Assembly (NCBI GenBank): GCA_002633085.1
Contig: NSIV01000010.1
Location: 31,394-95,393, forward strand
Direction: 5' to 3'
Length of the DNA stretch: 64,000 bases
Origin: Curvibacter sp. PD_MW3
Lineage (GTDB): Bacteria; Pseudomonadota; Gammaproteobacteria; Burkholderiales; Burkholderiaceae_C
Shown: piece by piece, positions 53,009-64,000 of the stretch
Layout: every line of letters starts with the position of its first letter
Position numbering within the stretch: the stretch's first letter is position 1
Program-made: the position numbers and the translations under genes
The notes under the pieces: generated by a model
What the model was told of the DNA's origin: nothing
The model's database searches: none
The model's input: the letters and a program-made list of their open reading frames with translations, nothing else

Positions 53009-53293
53009 GTTTCATGAATTTCTTGCAAACCAAGGCAGGGCGGAGGGGGCTTGGAGCGGGCGTGGTTGGGCTTGGCGCAGGCCTTTCGCCCTCTGAACCG
53101 TCCATGAGGTGGTGCTTGTGCCTGGTTGGGCCCCGTGAGGGATGCCCTGCCCGCAGGCAATGAAGGGAACGGTGTCTCGGTGCTGTGCAGGAACACTGGC
53201 CGGTCACGCCTCGATGCGGTTGCCGGCACCCAATGGCGCCGCTGGGCGCGTGTTTGCGTCAGGGCGCGCGTCTGACGGGGGCAGGCAGCGGCC

Positions 53294-54115
53294 TCAGTAG
53301 GTCAGCCGCTCGGGGCGGATTTCCTGCAGGATGGTGGTGGCGATCTCTTCGATCGATTTGGTGGTGGTCGACAGCCAGCGGATGCCAGCGCGTCGCATCA
53401 TGGCCTCGGCCTCGGCCACTTCGTTGCGACAGTTTTGCAACGACGCGTATTTGGAATTCGGCCGGCGCTCGTTGCGGATTTCGCTCAGTCGCTCCGGGTT
53501 GATGGTCAGGCCGAAGAGCTTGCTGCGGTGCGGCACCAGGGCGGGCGGCAACTGGTGGCGATCGAAATCCTCGGGGATCAGCGGGTAGTTGGAGGCCTTG
53601 AGCCCGTACTGCATCGCCAGATACAGCGAAGTAGGGGTCTTGCCGCTGCGGCTCACCCCGACCAGGATCACGTCGGAGCTGGCCAGGTCGCGGTTGGACT
53701 GGCCGTCATCGTGGGCCAGCGAGAAGTTGATCGCCTCGATCCGGTCATGGTAGGCCTGGCTCTTGCTCACGTCGCTGAAGCGGCCGATGCGGTGGTGCGA
53801 CTTCATGCCCAGCTCGATTTCCAGCGGGTTGACAAAGATGCCGAACATGTCGAGCAGCATGCCTTTGCAGCCTTCGGTGATGACCTTGTGGACTTCCTCG
53901 TTGGCGAGGGTGGTGAAAACGATCGGCTTTTTGCCCTCGACTTCACCCGTGTGATTGATCTGCCGCACAGCCTGATGGGCCTTGTCTACCGTATCGACAA
54001 AGGGCAGGCGAATGCGCCGCATCTCGGTCTCGAACTGGGCCAGGATGGCGTTGCCAAAGGTTTCGGCGGTGATGCCAGTGCCGTCGGAGATGAAGAAAAC
54101 AGTGCGGTTGGACAT
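53294..54115 (-). CDS. ppsR: PEP synthase regulatory protein (bifunctional kinase/phosphorylase)
   Basis: 273 residues of the DUF299 / PSRP family. N-terminus [21 protein letters not shown]-loop [15 protein letters not shown] near the centre. It inactivates PEP synthase by ADP-dependent phosphorylation of a threonine and restores it by phosphorolysis. Divergent from its target ppsA across 228 bp, the standard arrangement. Confidence 0.95.
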   Translation of the reverse strand: MSNRTVFFISDGTGITAETFGNAILAQFETEMRRIRLPFVDTVDKAHQAVRQINHTGEVEGKKPIVFTTLANEEVHKVITEGCKGMLLDMFGIFVNPLEIELGMKSHHRIGRFSDVSKSQAYHDRIEAINFSLAHDDGQSNRDLASSDVILVGVSRSGKTPTSLYLAMQYGLKASNYPLIPEDFDRHQLPPALVPHRSKLFGLTINPERLSEIRNERRPNSKYASLQNCRNEVAEAEAMMRRAGIRWLSTTTKSIEEIATTILQEIRPERLTY

Positions 54116-54343
54116 GGATACAGGGCAAGCGGTTGTAGCCGGGGAGAGGATGGTTGGCGGGACAAGCCGGCCAAAGTTTTTACCTGACGGAGCTTACAAT
54201 ACCGGCAACCCACCCGAATTTTCCATGCACTGCAACGCCCTACGAGAACAAGAGCAAAGGCTAGCCGTTGGCATGGGCGCCCCCAGTTCCCCGGAAGGAC
54301 TGGCGTCAGGCGCGAACTGGTTTTTAACTTCTGGAGCTTTCCC

Positions 54344-56737
<2,394 letters not shown>

Positions 56738-56817
56738 GCAAGATCGCAGGCAAATGGCAACGCTGAAAGTGATTGCGGTGTCATGAGGCAACCGGGCCAA
56801 CTCTGCCGGAGGGCACG

Positions 56818-59118
56818 ATGACGCCCGGTCGCTTCTCCCTGCGGGGCCTGCTCTTGCTGGTGTGGTTTGCCGCCTCCTTTGGCGGCATTTATTTTGCCCG
56901 CGACCTGCAGACGGTGGTGATCGGATGGCCGCTTGGCTTCTGGTTCGCCGCCCAGGGCGGCGTTCTGGTCTTCATTGCCATCGTCGCCGTGTTTGCGTGG
57001 CTCAGCAACCGCAGCGAGCGCCACGGTGCGGCTGCGTTTGATGACCAGTCCTATGCCGTCTACAAACGCCGGCTGCACCGCAGCTTCGCCAAGTACGTCG
57101 TCAGTCTGCTGGGTTTTCTGCTGCTGCTTGCGCTGGCCGAGCAATTGGGCCTCTCCAAGCAATGGGTGGGGGCCATTTTCCTGGCTGCCACGGTCGCCCT
57201 CTATGCGGTGATAGGGATCTACAGCCGCACGGCGGATGCCGATGAGTACTACGTCGCAGGGCGGCGGATCCCCGCTTTCTACAATGGCATGGCCACCGCG
57301 GCCGACTGGATGAGCGCGGCGTCGTTCATCAGCATGGCGGGGGGGCTCTACCTGCAGGGCTTTTCCGGAACAGGATCGCAGCCCGGCGGCTTGGCCTATG
57401 TACTGGGATGGACGGGCGGCTTTTGCCTGGTGGCACTGCTGGTGGCCCCCCATCTTCGCAAGCTGGGCCTCTATACGATTCCGGATTACTTTGCCGCCCG
57501 CTTTGGGGGCCATTGGCCGCGGCGTCTTGCCGCCATGGCGGCCGTCATTTGTTCCTTCACCTATGTCGTGGCCCAGATTTACGGCGTAGGGCTGATCACT
57601 TCCCGGCTGACGGGCGTGCACTTCGAGATCGGGATTCTGCTGGGGCTCGGGGGCGTGTTGGTCTGTTCGTTCCTGGGGGGCATGCGGGCCGTCACCTGGA
57701 CGCAGGTCACCCAGTATGTGGTCTTGATCCTGGCCTTCCTGATTCCCGTGTCATGGCTAGCCTACAAGCAGCTTGGCAATCCGCTGGCGCCTTGGGTGTA
57801 TGGCCAGCAGTTGGAAAAAATCACCCAGTTGGAAAACCAGTTGGCGGCGTCGCCGTCAGAGCAGCAGGTGATTCAGGAATATGCTCGGCGCGCGCGGGAA
57901 TTCGAGTTGAAATTGCGCAATGTGGAGGAGGCGCTGGACTCCGAGCGCAAGTTGCTCAAGGAGCGCCTGCGTCTGCTCAGTGAGGAGCGTGCGGATGTTG
58001 AAGTGATTTTCGCGGCCCGGCGTGAACTGGCCCAATTGCCCAAGGATCCCGTTTCTGCGCGGGAGACCTGGACTCGGGCCATGCAGGAGAACCTCAACCG
58101 GGCCAAGCCGCTGGGCGGCATGCCGCCTCATGCCCAGCCATTTGCCGGTGATCCGGATGGCACACCCGAGGAGCGGCAAGCGTTTGATCTGTCGCGCCGG
58201 AACTTCCTGGCGCTGATGTTTTGCCTGATGGTGGGCACTGCCGGCTTGCCACACCTGCTGACACGTTTCTTCACGACGCCAACAGTGGCCGAGACCCGGA
58301 CGTCGGTGGCCTGGTCACTGGTTTTCATTGCCTTGCTTTATCTGGCTGCCCCGGCATTGGCGGTGCTGGTGAAATACGAGGTCATGAGCAACCTGGCAGG
58401 GATGAACTTCGAATCGTTGCCGCCCTGGATGGCGCAATGGGCCAAGGTCGACAGCTCCTTGCTGTCCATCAGCGATGTCAATGGCGATCATCGCCTGCAA
58501 TTCTCCGAGTTGAGGCTGGGGGCCGACCTCGTGATGCTGGCAACCCCCGAGATCGGCGGCTTGCCTTATGTGGTGTCAGGCCTGGTTGCGGCCGGCGGTT
58601 TGGCGGCGGCCTTGTCGACGGCCGACGGCTTGCTGCTGACCATTGGCAATGCGCTGGCCCATGACCTGTACTTCCAGGGCAAGAGCGACCGGGCGAGTGT
58701 GATGCGGCGCGTGATGCTGTCCAAATTTGCCTTGCTGGTGGTGGCCCTGGCGGCGGCTTATGTCGCGGCGCAAAAACCGGCCGACATCCTCAACCTGGTG
58801 TCGATGTCTTTTTCCCTGGCCGGTGCGGCGTTCGTACCGGCCATGGTGCTGGGGATCTTCTGGCACAAGACCTCCAGGGTCGGCGTGGTGGTGGGCATGC
58901 TGGCCGGGGTCGGCGTGACGGTTTACTACATGGCCATCAATGCCGCGCCCGTACGGCATCTGCTGGGCTTGCAAGGCTCCTCCGGCCTGTGGTTCGGAAT
59001 TCAGCCCATTTCTGCCGGGGTGTTTGGCGTCTTGGCGGGGTTTGTCGTCATCGTGCTGCTCAGCCTGGTGACGCACGCCGGTCGCCGGGATGGACCGGAT
59101 CAGCAAAATCTCATATAA
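56818..59118 (+). CDS. sodium:solute symporter, VC_2705-like, fused to a DUF4212 small subunit
   Basis: 766 residues from ATG 56818 (ggaggg 4-9 nt upstream). Residues about 8-68 match the separate small subunit of this symporter type (FGGIYFARDLQTVVIGWPLG, FWFAAQGGVLVFIAIVAVFA). The SSS permease follows: DEYYVAGRRIPAFYNGMATA, DWMSAASFISMAGGLYLQGF, IPDYFAARFGG. A hydrophilic heptad-like insert covers about 330-440. A canonical 12-residue EF-hand-type loop DVNGDHRLQFSE is at 553-564. C-terminal core GLVAAGGLAAALSTADGLLL. Substrate probably acetate or another small carboxylate (inference). Confidence 0.9.
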   Translation: MTPGRFSLRGLLLLVWFAASFGGIYFARDLQTVVIGWPLGFWFAAQGGVLVFIAIVAVFAWLSNRSERHGAAAFDDQSYAVYKRRLHRSFAKYVVSLLGFLLLLALAEQLGLSKQWVGAIFLAATVALYAVIGIYSRTADADEYYVAGRRIPAFYNGMATAADWMSAASFISMAGGLYLQGFSGTGSQPGGLAYVLGWTGGFCLVALLVAPHLRKLGLYTIPDYFAARFGGHWPRRLAAMAAVICSFTYVVAQIYGVGLITSRLTGVHFEIGILLGLGGVLVCSFLGGMRAVTWTQVTQYVVLILAFLIPVSWLAYKQLGNPLAPWVYGQQLEKITQLENQLAASPSEQQVIQEYARRAREFELKLRNVEEALDSERKLLKERLRLLSEERADVEVIFAARRELAQLPKDPVSARETWTRAMQENLNRAKPLGGMPPHAQPFAGDPDGTPEERQAFDLSRRNFLALMFCLMVGTAGLPHLLTRFFTTPTVAETRTSVAWSLVFIALLYLAAPALAVLVKYEVMSNLAGMNFESLPPWMAQWAKVDSSLLSISDVNGDHRLQFSELRLGADLVMLATPEIGGLPYVVSGLVAAGGLAAALSTADGLLLTIGNALAHDLYFQGKSDRASVMRRVMLSKFALLVVALAAAYVAAQKPADILNLVSMSFSLAGAAFVPAMVLGIFWHKTSRVGVVVGMLAGVGVTVYYMAINAAPVRHLLGLQGSSGLWFGIQPISAGVFGVLAGFVVIVLLSLVTHAGRRDGPDQQNLI

Positions 59119-59119
59119 T
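59091..59119 (+). promoter_or_regulatory. promoter of the rpsF-priB-rpsR-rplI operon
   Basis: tggacc (59091-59096, four of six consensus bases), a 17-bp spacer, and tataat (59114-59119). The -10 overlaps the symporter stop codon, and the rpsF ATG follows after 83 bp. Confidence 0.6.
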
Positions 59120-59202
59120 GGAGAGCTTCACCTTGCCGCACCCATCAGACGCTGGGGCGGCTTTTCTGCCCGTAGAGTGCGGGTCACCCACAAGGAGTAT
59201 CA

Positions 59203-59568
59203 ATGCGTCATTACGAAATCGTTCTGATGATCCATCCGGATCAGAGCGAGCAGGTTCCTGCCATGCTCGAACGTTACAAGGGCATGATCACCGCCGGCGG
59301 CGGCAAGATCCACCGTGTTGAAGACTGGGGCCGTCGTCAGATGGTGTACATGATCAACAAGCTGGCCAAGGCCCACTACCTGTGCATCAACATCGAAGCT
59401 GACAAGACTGTCATGGCTGAACTGGAGCATGCATTCAAGTTCAATGACGCCGTGCTGCGCCACCTGACGGTTCTGAAGAAAAAGGCCGAGACCGGTCCTT
59501 CCTCCATGATGAAGACCGTCGAGCGTGAAGACGCCCGCAAGGCTCAGCAGGCGGAATTCCAGGCCTGA
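59203..59568 (+). CDS. rpsF: 30S ribosomal protein S6
   Basis: 121 residues. S6 of the small subunit platform, partner of S18. Starts [20 protein letters not shown] after a strong aaggag; [20 protein letters not shown] is the conserved centre. First gene of S6-PriB-S18-L9. Confidence 0.98.
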   Translation: MRHYEIVLMIHPDQSEQVPAMLERYKGMITAGGGKIHRVEDWGRRQMVYMINKLAKAHYLCINIEADKTVMAELEHAFKFNDAVLRHLTVLKKKAETGPSSMMKTVEREDARKAQQAEFQA

Positions 59569-59586
59569 TCTTCCCGATAGCGAGGA

Positions 59587-59886
59587 GTGAATCCCAGCGC
59601 CAACCAGCTTGTACTGACTGCCTGTATCGCCGAGGTTGCCCCTTTGCGCTACACGCCGGCCGGATTACCGGCCCTGGACCTGAAGCTCGAACATGAGTCG
59701 ATGGTGCCGGAAGCAGGGCAGGACAGGCAGGTGAAGGCCGGTGTCAAGGCGGTTGCCTTTGGTGCCTTGGCCGAGCGGCTTGCAAAGCAGGCCATTGGCA
59801 GTGTCTGGTGCTTCAGCGGCTTTGTCGCCACCCCTCGCAACGGCAAGAGCCTGGTGTTCCATATCCAAGAGTTCAGTCAAGATTAA
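59587..59886 (+). CDS. priB: primosomal replication protein N (PriB)
   Basis: 99 residues from GTG 59587; no better start is visible although the purine-rich gaggag abuts it. Single OB-fold that binds ssDNA in replication restart: QLVLTACIAEVAPLRYTPAG, LPALDLKLEHES and GSVWCFSGFVATPRNGKSLV. Placed between S6 and S18 as in E. coli. Confidence 0.93.
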   Translation: MNPSANQLVLTACIAEVAPLRYTPAGLPALDLKLEHESMVPEAGQDRQVKAGVKAVAFGALAERLAKQAIGSVWCFSGFVATPRNGKSLVFHIQEFSQD

Positions 59887-59901
59887 TTTCAGGAGGCCCC
59901 C

Positions 59902-60183
59902 ATGGCCACGTTCAAAAAATTCAACAAAGACAAGCGCCCGAAGCGCAATACCCAGTCGCTGCTGTTCAAGCGCAAGCGTTTCTGCCGCTTCACCGTCACT
60001 GGCGTCGAAGAAATCGACTACAAGGACATCGACACGCTGCGTGATTTCATTGCCGAAAACGGCAAGATCATCCCGGCCCGTCTGACCGGCACCCGCGCCA
60101 TCTATCAGCGCCAGCTCAACACCGCTATCAAGCGCGCGCGTTTCCTCGCGATGCTGCCGTACAGCGACCAGCACAAGATCTAA
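59902..60183 (+). CDS. rpsR: 30S ribosomal protein S18
   Basis: 93 residues; ATG after caggaggcccc. Core [20 protein letters not shown] and [20 protein letters not shown]. The N-terminus is extended by a lysine-rich tail ([15 protein letters not shown]). Confidence 0.98.
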   Translation: MATFKKFNKDKRPKRNTQSLLFKRKRFCRFTVTGVEEIDYKDIDTLRDFIAENGKIIPARLTGTRAIYQRQLNTAIKRARFLAMLPYSDQHKI

Positions 60184-60194
60184 GGAGTAGACCC

Positions 60195-60647
60195 ATGCAA
60201 ATCATTCTGCTCGACAAGGTCGTGAACCTGGGTAACCTCGGCGAAATCGTCAAGGTGAAAGATGGCTATGCTCGCAACTTCCTGATCCCCTCCGGCCGCG
60301 CCCGTCGCGCCACCGAAGCGGCAAAGGCCGAGTTCGAAGTCAAGCGCGCCGAACTTGAAAAAGCCGCTGCTGCCAAGCTGGCTGAAGCGCAAGGCCTGGG
60401 CGAGAAGCTGGCGGGTACCGCCATCAAGCTGACGCAAAAGGCTGGCGTGGATGGCCGTCTGTTCGGCTCCGTGACCAACTTTGACATTGCCGAAGAGCTG
60501 AACAAGAACGGCTACAAGGTCGTGAAGGCTCAAGTGCGTATGCCCAATGGCCCGATCAAGACCATTGGCGACAGCACCGTCAGCGTGGCACTGCACACCG
60601 ACGTGGTGGTTGACATCACCGTCTCCGTGTACGGCGAAACCGCTTAA
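60195..60647 (+). CDS. rplI: 50S ribosomal protein L9
   Basis: 150 residues; ATG after aaggagtagaccc. N-domain [20 protein letters not shown] and [16 protein letters not shown], connecting helix rich in Ala/Glu, C-domain ending [14 protein letters not shown]. Last gene of the S6 operon. Confidence 0.98.
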   Translation: MQIILLDKVVNLGNLGEIVKVKDGYARNFLIPSGRARRATEAAKAEFEVKRAELEKAAAAKLAEAQGLGEKLAGTAIKLTQKAGVDGRLFGSVTNFDIAEELNKNGYKVVKAQVRMPNGPIKTIGDSTVSVALHTDVVVDITVSVYGETA

Positions 60648-60665
60648 GCTGCAGTCGTTTCCATC

Positions 60666-60700
60666 AAAAGCCGCCAGGGCCTGTCTCTGGCGGCTTTTGT
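60666..60700 (+). terminator. rho-independent terminator of the S6-L9 operon
   Basis: aaaagccgccag / ctggcggctttt stem with a 9-nt loop and T-rich tail, 18 bp after rplI. Confidence 0.88.
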
Positions 60701-60742
60701 ATTTGTGATGGGCATTTGCGCCCATACATGCATTTGCACAGA

Positions 60743-60763
60743 TTACCCACAGCTTGTGGGTGA
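60743..60763. promoter_or_regulatory. palindrome with DnaA-box-like arms upstream of dnaB
   Basis: acccaca (60745-60751) / tgtgggt (60755-60761) is a perfect 7-bp inverted repeat with a 3-bp centre. Its left arm reads ttacccaca, one base from the DnaA box TTATCCACA. It lies 77-95 bp upstream of dnaB. Confidence 0.4.
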
Positions 60764-60837
60764 GTTGTCCCCAGCATGTTCCTCGACGATCGCGTGCCGA
60801 GGGCTTAGCATTGGGGATTACAAGGAAACCTTCATTC

Positions 60838-62247
60838 ATGTCAGCCGTATTGACCCCCGTAGAAGACGACTACGGACAAGACCGACAAGTCGCGCAACTG
60901 CGAGTCCCGCCCCATTCGATCGAGGCCGAGTCCAGCGTGCTCGGTGGTTTGCTGCTGGACAACGGCGCCTGGGACCGTGTTGGCGACCTGCTGGGGGAGG
61001 GCGACTTCTACCGCTATGAGCATCGGCTGATCTATACGGCCATCGCCGCGCTGATCAATGCCAGCAAGCCGGCCGACGTGATCACGGTGTTCGAGCAGCT
61101 GCAAAGCCAGGGCAAGGCGGAAGAGGTTGGCGGTCTGGCTTACCTCAACTCCCTGGCCCAGTACGTGCCCAGCGCCGGCAACATCCGCCGGTATGCCGAG
61201 ATCGTGCGCGAGCGCGGCATCCTGCGCAAGCTGGTGGCCGCCAGCGACGAGATCGCCACCAACGCCTTCAACCCGCAGGGGCGGCCGGTGGCCGCCATCC
61301 TGGACGAGTCCGAGCAGAAGATCTTCAACATCGGCGAGGAAGGCTCGCGCATGAAGCGCGGCTTCCAGTCCATGGACACCCTGGTGGTGGACCTGCTGGA
61401 CCGCGTGCAGGAGATGGCCGACAACCCGAACGACATCACCGGCGTGCCCACCGGCTTCTACGATCTGGACCGCATGACCTCCGGCCTGCAGCCGGGTGAC
61501 ATGGTGGTGCTGGCAGCACGTCCCTCCATGGGCAAGACGGCCTTCGCCATCAACATCGCCGAGCACGTGGCGCTCAACGAGGGCTTGCCGGTGGCCGTGT
61601 TCTCCATGGAAATGGGTGCGGCCCAGCTGGCGGTGCGTATCGTCGGCTCCATCGGCCGTATTGACCAGGGCCACCTGCGTACAGGCAAGCTGACCGACGA
61701 GGAGTGGCCGCGCCTGACCGAGGCGATCGAGAAGCTGCGCACCATCTCGCTGCACATTGACGAGACCGCCGGCCTGACCGCCAGCGAGCTGCGCGCCAAT
61801 GCCCGCCGCCTGGCGCGCCAGTGCGGCAAGCTCGGCCTGATCGTAGTCGACTACCTGCAGCTGATGAGCGGCTCCAGCGGCGACAACGAGAACCGCGCCA
61901 CCGAACTGGGCGAGATCTCGCGTGGTATGAAGATGCTGGCCAAGGAACTGGGCTGCCCCTTGATTGCACTGTCGCAGCTGAACCGCAGCGTGGAGACACG
62001 CCCGGACAAACGCCCGATGATGAGCGACCTGCGCGAATCCGGCGCCATCGAGCAGGACGCGGACATCATCATGTTCATCTACCGCGACGAGTACTACACC
62101 AAGGACGCCTGCAAGGAGCCCGGGGTAGCCGAGATCATCATAGCCAAGCAGCGTAACGGCCCGACCGGCACCGTCAAGCTGGCCTTCCTGAACCGATTGA
62201 CCCGCTTCGAAAACCTGGCCAGTGGCTACAGCAACGGCGATTTCTAA
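60838..62247 (+). CDS. dnaB: replicative DNA helicase DnaB
   Basis: 469 residues from ATG 60838; the frame extends upstream without homology. N-terminal hairpin domain (PPHSIEAESSVLGGLLLDNG), linker helix, RecA-like motor with Walker A VVLAARPSMGKTAFAINIAE, Walker B LGLIVVDYLQLMSG, and SQLNRSVETRPDKRPMMSDL, RESGAIEQDADIIMFIYRDE. Unwinds DNA at the replication fork. No intein is present. Confidence 0.98.
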   Translation: MSAVLTPVEDDYGQDRQVAQLRVPPHSIEAESSVLGGLLLDNGAWDRVGDLLGEGDFYRYEHRLIYTAIAALINASKPADVITVFEQLQSQGKAEEVGGLAYLNSLAQYVPSAGNIRRYAEIVRERGILRKLVAASDEIATNAFNPQGRPVAAILDESEQKIFNIGEEGSRMKRGFQSMDTLVVDLLDRVQEMADNPNDITGVPTGFYDLDRMTSGLQPGDMVVLAARPSMGKTAFAINIAEHVALNEGLPVAVFSMEMGAAQLAVRIVGSIGRIDQGHLRTGKLTDEEWPRLTEAIEKLRTISLHIDETAGLTASELRANARRLARQCGKLGLIVVDYLQLMSGSSGDNENRATELGEISRGMKMLAKELGCPLIALSQLNRSVETRPDKRPMMSDLRESGAIEQDADIIMFIYRDEYYTKDACKEPGVAEIIIAKQRNGPTGTVKLAFLNRLTRFENLASGYSNGDF

Positions 62248-62249
62248 AT

Positions 62250-62278
62250 AAAAAAAGGGGCTCCAGGCCCCTTTTTTA
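62250..62278. terminator. bidirectional terminator between dnaB and phoH
   Basis: aaaaaaaggggc / gccccttttttt hairpin with a short loop between convergent genes. Just beyond it, tagctactctttttatagc (62288-62306) resembles one end of the interspersed repeat family. Confidence 0.85.
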
Positions 62279-62298
62279 CTGGCGTTTAGCTACTCTTT

Positions 62299-64000
62299 TT
62301 ATAGCACTTCGCTGGCGAAGTCCGCCAGGCGCGAACGCTCGCCGCGCGCCAGCGTGATGTGGCCACCATGCGGCCAGCCCTTGAACTTGTCCACCGCAAA
62401 GGTCAGGCCCGAGGAGCCCTCGGTCAGGTAAGGCGTGTCGATCTGCGCCAGGTTGCCCATGCAGATGATCTTGGTGCCCGGGCCGGCACGTGTGATCAGG
62501 GTCTTCATCTGCTTGGGCGTCAGGTTCTGCGCCTCGTCGATGATGACGTACTTGTTCATGAAGGTGCGCCCGCGCATGAAGTTCATGCTCTTGATCTTGA
62601 TGCGGCTGCGGATCAGCTCGCTGGTGGCGGCGCGGCCCCATTCGCCGGCGCCGGTGTCGGTCTTGGAGAGTACTTCCAGGTTGTCATCGAGCGCGCCCAT
62701 CCAGGGGCCCATCTTTTCCTCCTCGGTGCCGGGCAGGAAGCCGATGTCCTCGCCCACGCTCACCGTGGCGCGGGTGACGATGATCTCGGTGTAGCGCCGG
62801 TCGTCCAGCACCTGGGTCAGGCCGGAGGCCAGCGCCATCAGCGTCTTGCCAGTGCCGGCGGTGCCGGTCAGCGTCACGAAGTCCACTTCCGGGTCCATCA
62901 GCAGGTTCATGGCGAAGTTCTGCTCGCGGTTGCGCGCGGCCACGCCCCAGACGGAATTTTTGAGGTGGGTGTAGTCCTTCAGTGTCTTGAGCACCGCGGT
63001 CTTGCCACGGATTTCCGACACGCGGGCGTACAGGCTCGGTTCGCCCGGTGCTTCGAAATAGACGAACTGGTTGATCAGCAGGCTGGGCACGATCGGGCCG
63101 TTGATACGGTAGAAGGTGTGCGGGCCCTGCTGCCAGCTCTCCACGGTCTGGCCGTGCGTGGTCCAGAAGTCGGCCGGCAAGGCCAGCGATCCGGCGTACA
63201 GCAGGTCGCCGTCGTCCAGGGTCTTGTCGTTCTGGTAGTCGTCGGTGGCCAGGCCGAGGGCGCGGGCCTTGACGCGCATGTTGATGTCCTTGGACACCAA
63301 CACGACTTCACGCGGCGCGTACTGCAGGCGCAGCGCCTCCACCACGCCCAGGATCTGGTTGTCGGCCTTGCCCTGGGGCAGGCTGGTGGGCAGGGTGTAG
63401 TTCAGCGGCTGGGTCTGGAAGAACAGCTTGCCGCCGGCTTCGCGGTGGCCGGTGCTGTCGAGCTTGAGGCCGGCCGCAATGTCGGCGCCCTGGTGGGCAT
63501 CGGCCAGCCCGTCAAGCATGCGGCTGGTCTGGCGTGCGTTGCGGGCGACCTCGGTCATGCCTTTCTTGTGGCCGTCGAGCTCTTCCAGCACGATCATGGG
63601 CAAGAAGATGTCGTGTTCCTCGAAGCGGAACAGGCACATCGGGTCGTGCATCAACACATTGGTGTCGAGCACAAACAGCTTGCTCGGCCCACTCGACTTG
63701 TTTTTCTTCGGTTGGGTCGGGCTTTGCGTGGCCGGCGCGGTGCTCACCGGCACGGCCTTGGCCTTGCTGCTGCGCGAGGTTTTGGCGCTGGTTTTGGCTC
63801 GGTTTGGCTGCGCGGGGGACGCTACTTCCGCCGTGGTACCGCCGCCATGCTCAAACAGGTCGCGGGCTTGCGGCTTGCGGTCGGCGGGCGGCGCTTCGAA
63901 GGCGGAGGCTGATTCTCTGGATGACCGGGGCTTGCTGCGGGCCGGTGCATCAAAGGCGTCGGGAGACAGCAGGGCTGCGCGCTTGGTGGGGGGGGGGGGC
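62299..64000 (-). CDS. PhoH family protein with N-terminal PIN domain (start codon cut by window edge)
   Basis: 567 codons are visible. The frame has an internal GTG at 63753, but it stays open to the edge and the upstream codons are clearly coding (TKRAALLSPDAFDAPARSKP, ARDLFEHGG). Base 64000 would be the G of an ATG, giving MPPPPTKRAALL, so the start is probably just outside. PIN domain: LFVLDTNVLMHDPMCLFRFE; PhoH ATPase: LTGTAGTGKTLMALASGLTQ, IIVTRATVSVGEDIGFLPG, YVIIDEAQNLTPKQMKTLIT. PIN-PhoH proteins act as RNA helicase-nucleases in mycobacteria; role here unknown. Convergent with dnaB. Confidence 0.93.
   Translation of the reverse strand, partial: PPPPTKRAALLSPDAFDAPARSKPRSSRESASAFEAPPADRKPQARDLFEHGGGTTAEVASPAQPNRAKTSAKTSRSSKAKAVPVSTAPATQSPTQPKKNKSSGPSKLFVLDTNVLMHDPMCLFRFEEHDIFLPMIVLEELDGHKKGMTEVARNARQTSRMLDGLADAHQGADIAAGLKLDSTGHREAGGKLFFQTQPLNYTLPTSLPQGKADNQILGVVEALRLQYAPREVVLVSKDINMRVKARALGLATDDYQNDKTLDDGDLLYAGSLALPADFWTTHGQTVESWQQGPHTFYRINGPIVPSLLINQFVYFEAPGEPSLYARVSEIRGKTAVLKTLKDYTHLKNSVWGVAARNREQNFAMNLLMDPEVDFVTLTGTAGTGKTLMALASGLTQVLDDRRYTEIIVTRATVSVGEDIGFLPGTEEEKMGPWMGALDDNLEVLSKTDTGAGEWGRAATSELIRSRIKIKSMNFMRGRTFMNKYVIIDEAQNLTPKQMKTLITRAGPGTKIICMGNLAQIDTPYLTEGSSGLTFAVDKFKGWPHGGHITLARGERSRLADFASEVL

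Noticed and set aside
53005..53229. 74-codon minus-strand frame between the receptor and ppsR
   Set aside because: Pro/Arg/Ser-rich, no homology, no ribosome site; probably intergenic GC-rich sequence.

Overview
The window is ordinary GC-rich bacterial chromosome from a betaproteobacterium, order Burkholderiales, most likely family Comamonadaceae (Rhodoferax / Polaromonas / Hydrogenophaga / Acidovorax relatives). This rests on gene orders (exbB-exbD-lpxK; icd-clpS-clpA; surE-pcm-nlpD-rpoS; rpsF-priB-rpsR-rplI-dnaB; hupB-tRNA-ppiD), an EF-P with Arg32 next to its rhamnosyltransferase earP, a phasin gene, and short interspersed repeats of a type I recall from this family. No insertion sequence, prophage, CRISPR array, rRNA or plasmid gene was seen. 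Both edges cut genes: lpxK on the left, and a phoH-type gene on the right that appears to lose only part of its start codon.

Layout. 0-4.4 kb: lpxK, an ExbB/ExbD pair, xseA, sodB. 4.6-12 kb: two unrelated NADP isocitrate dehydrogenases (monomeric and dimeric) flanking a DUF192 gene, then clpS-clpA. 12-15.7 kb: a ferric-iron binding protein divergent from a patatin-like lipoprotein, a small ribbon-helix-helix gene in a lower-GC patch, and a phasin with two copies of a palindromic operator. 15.8-26 kb: histone-deacetylase-like hydrolase, thioesterase, nitroreductase, NhaD-like antiporter, 2-hydroxyacid dehydrogenase, a YbdK-type ligase overlapping a CPA2 antiporter, marR, rmuC, an MFS transporter. 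26-31 kb: LOG-family protein, a PRPP-synthetase-like and AMP-phosphorylase-like gene pair, efp, earP. 31-37.7 kb: uvrC, pgsA, an EamA transporter, hupB, tRNA-Val, ppiD, tRNA-His. 37.7-46.5 kb: quinone oxidoreductase, surE-pcm-nlpD-rpoS, a PolB-like exonuclease, rlmD, a lipoprotein, a BI-1 family protein, a GlcG/HbpS-like protein. 46.5-53 kb: an iron-acquisition block (tonB-exbB-exbD-hemP; siderophore receptor, PiuC-like dioxygenase, FMN oxidase) with two Fur-box-like sites. 53.3-64 kb: ppsR/ppsA, a fused sodium symporter, the S6-PriB-S18-L9 operon, dnaB, phoH.

The most unusual signal is a family of roughly 55-bp repeats that sit in frame inside five protein genes (xseA, earP twice, rpoS, rlmD, siderophore receptor), adding about 18-20 residues each time. 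Other points worth following are the nucleoside-phosphate salvage pair at 26.9-29.4 kb, the translationally overlapping ligase/antiporter pair at 20.4-22.7 kb, the symporter that fuses a small subunit to the large one and carries an EF-hand-like loop, and a 24-residue ORF at the Fur-controlled tonB promoter.
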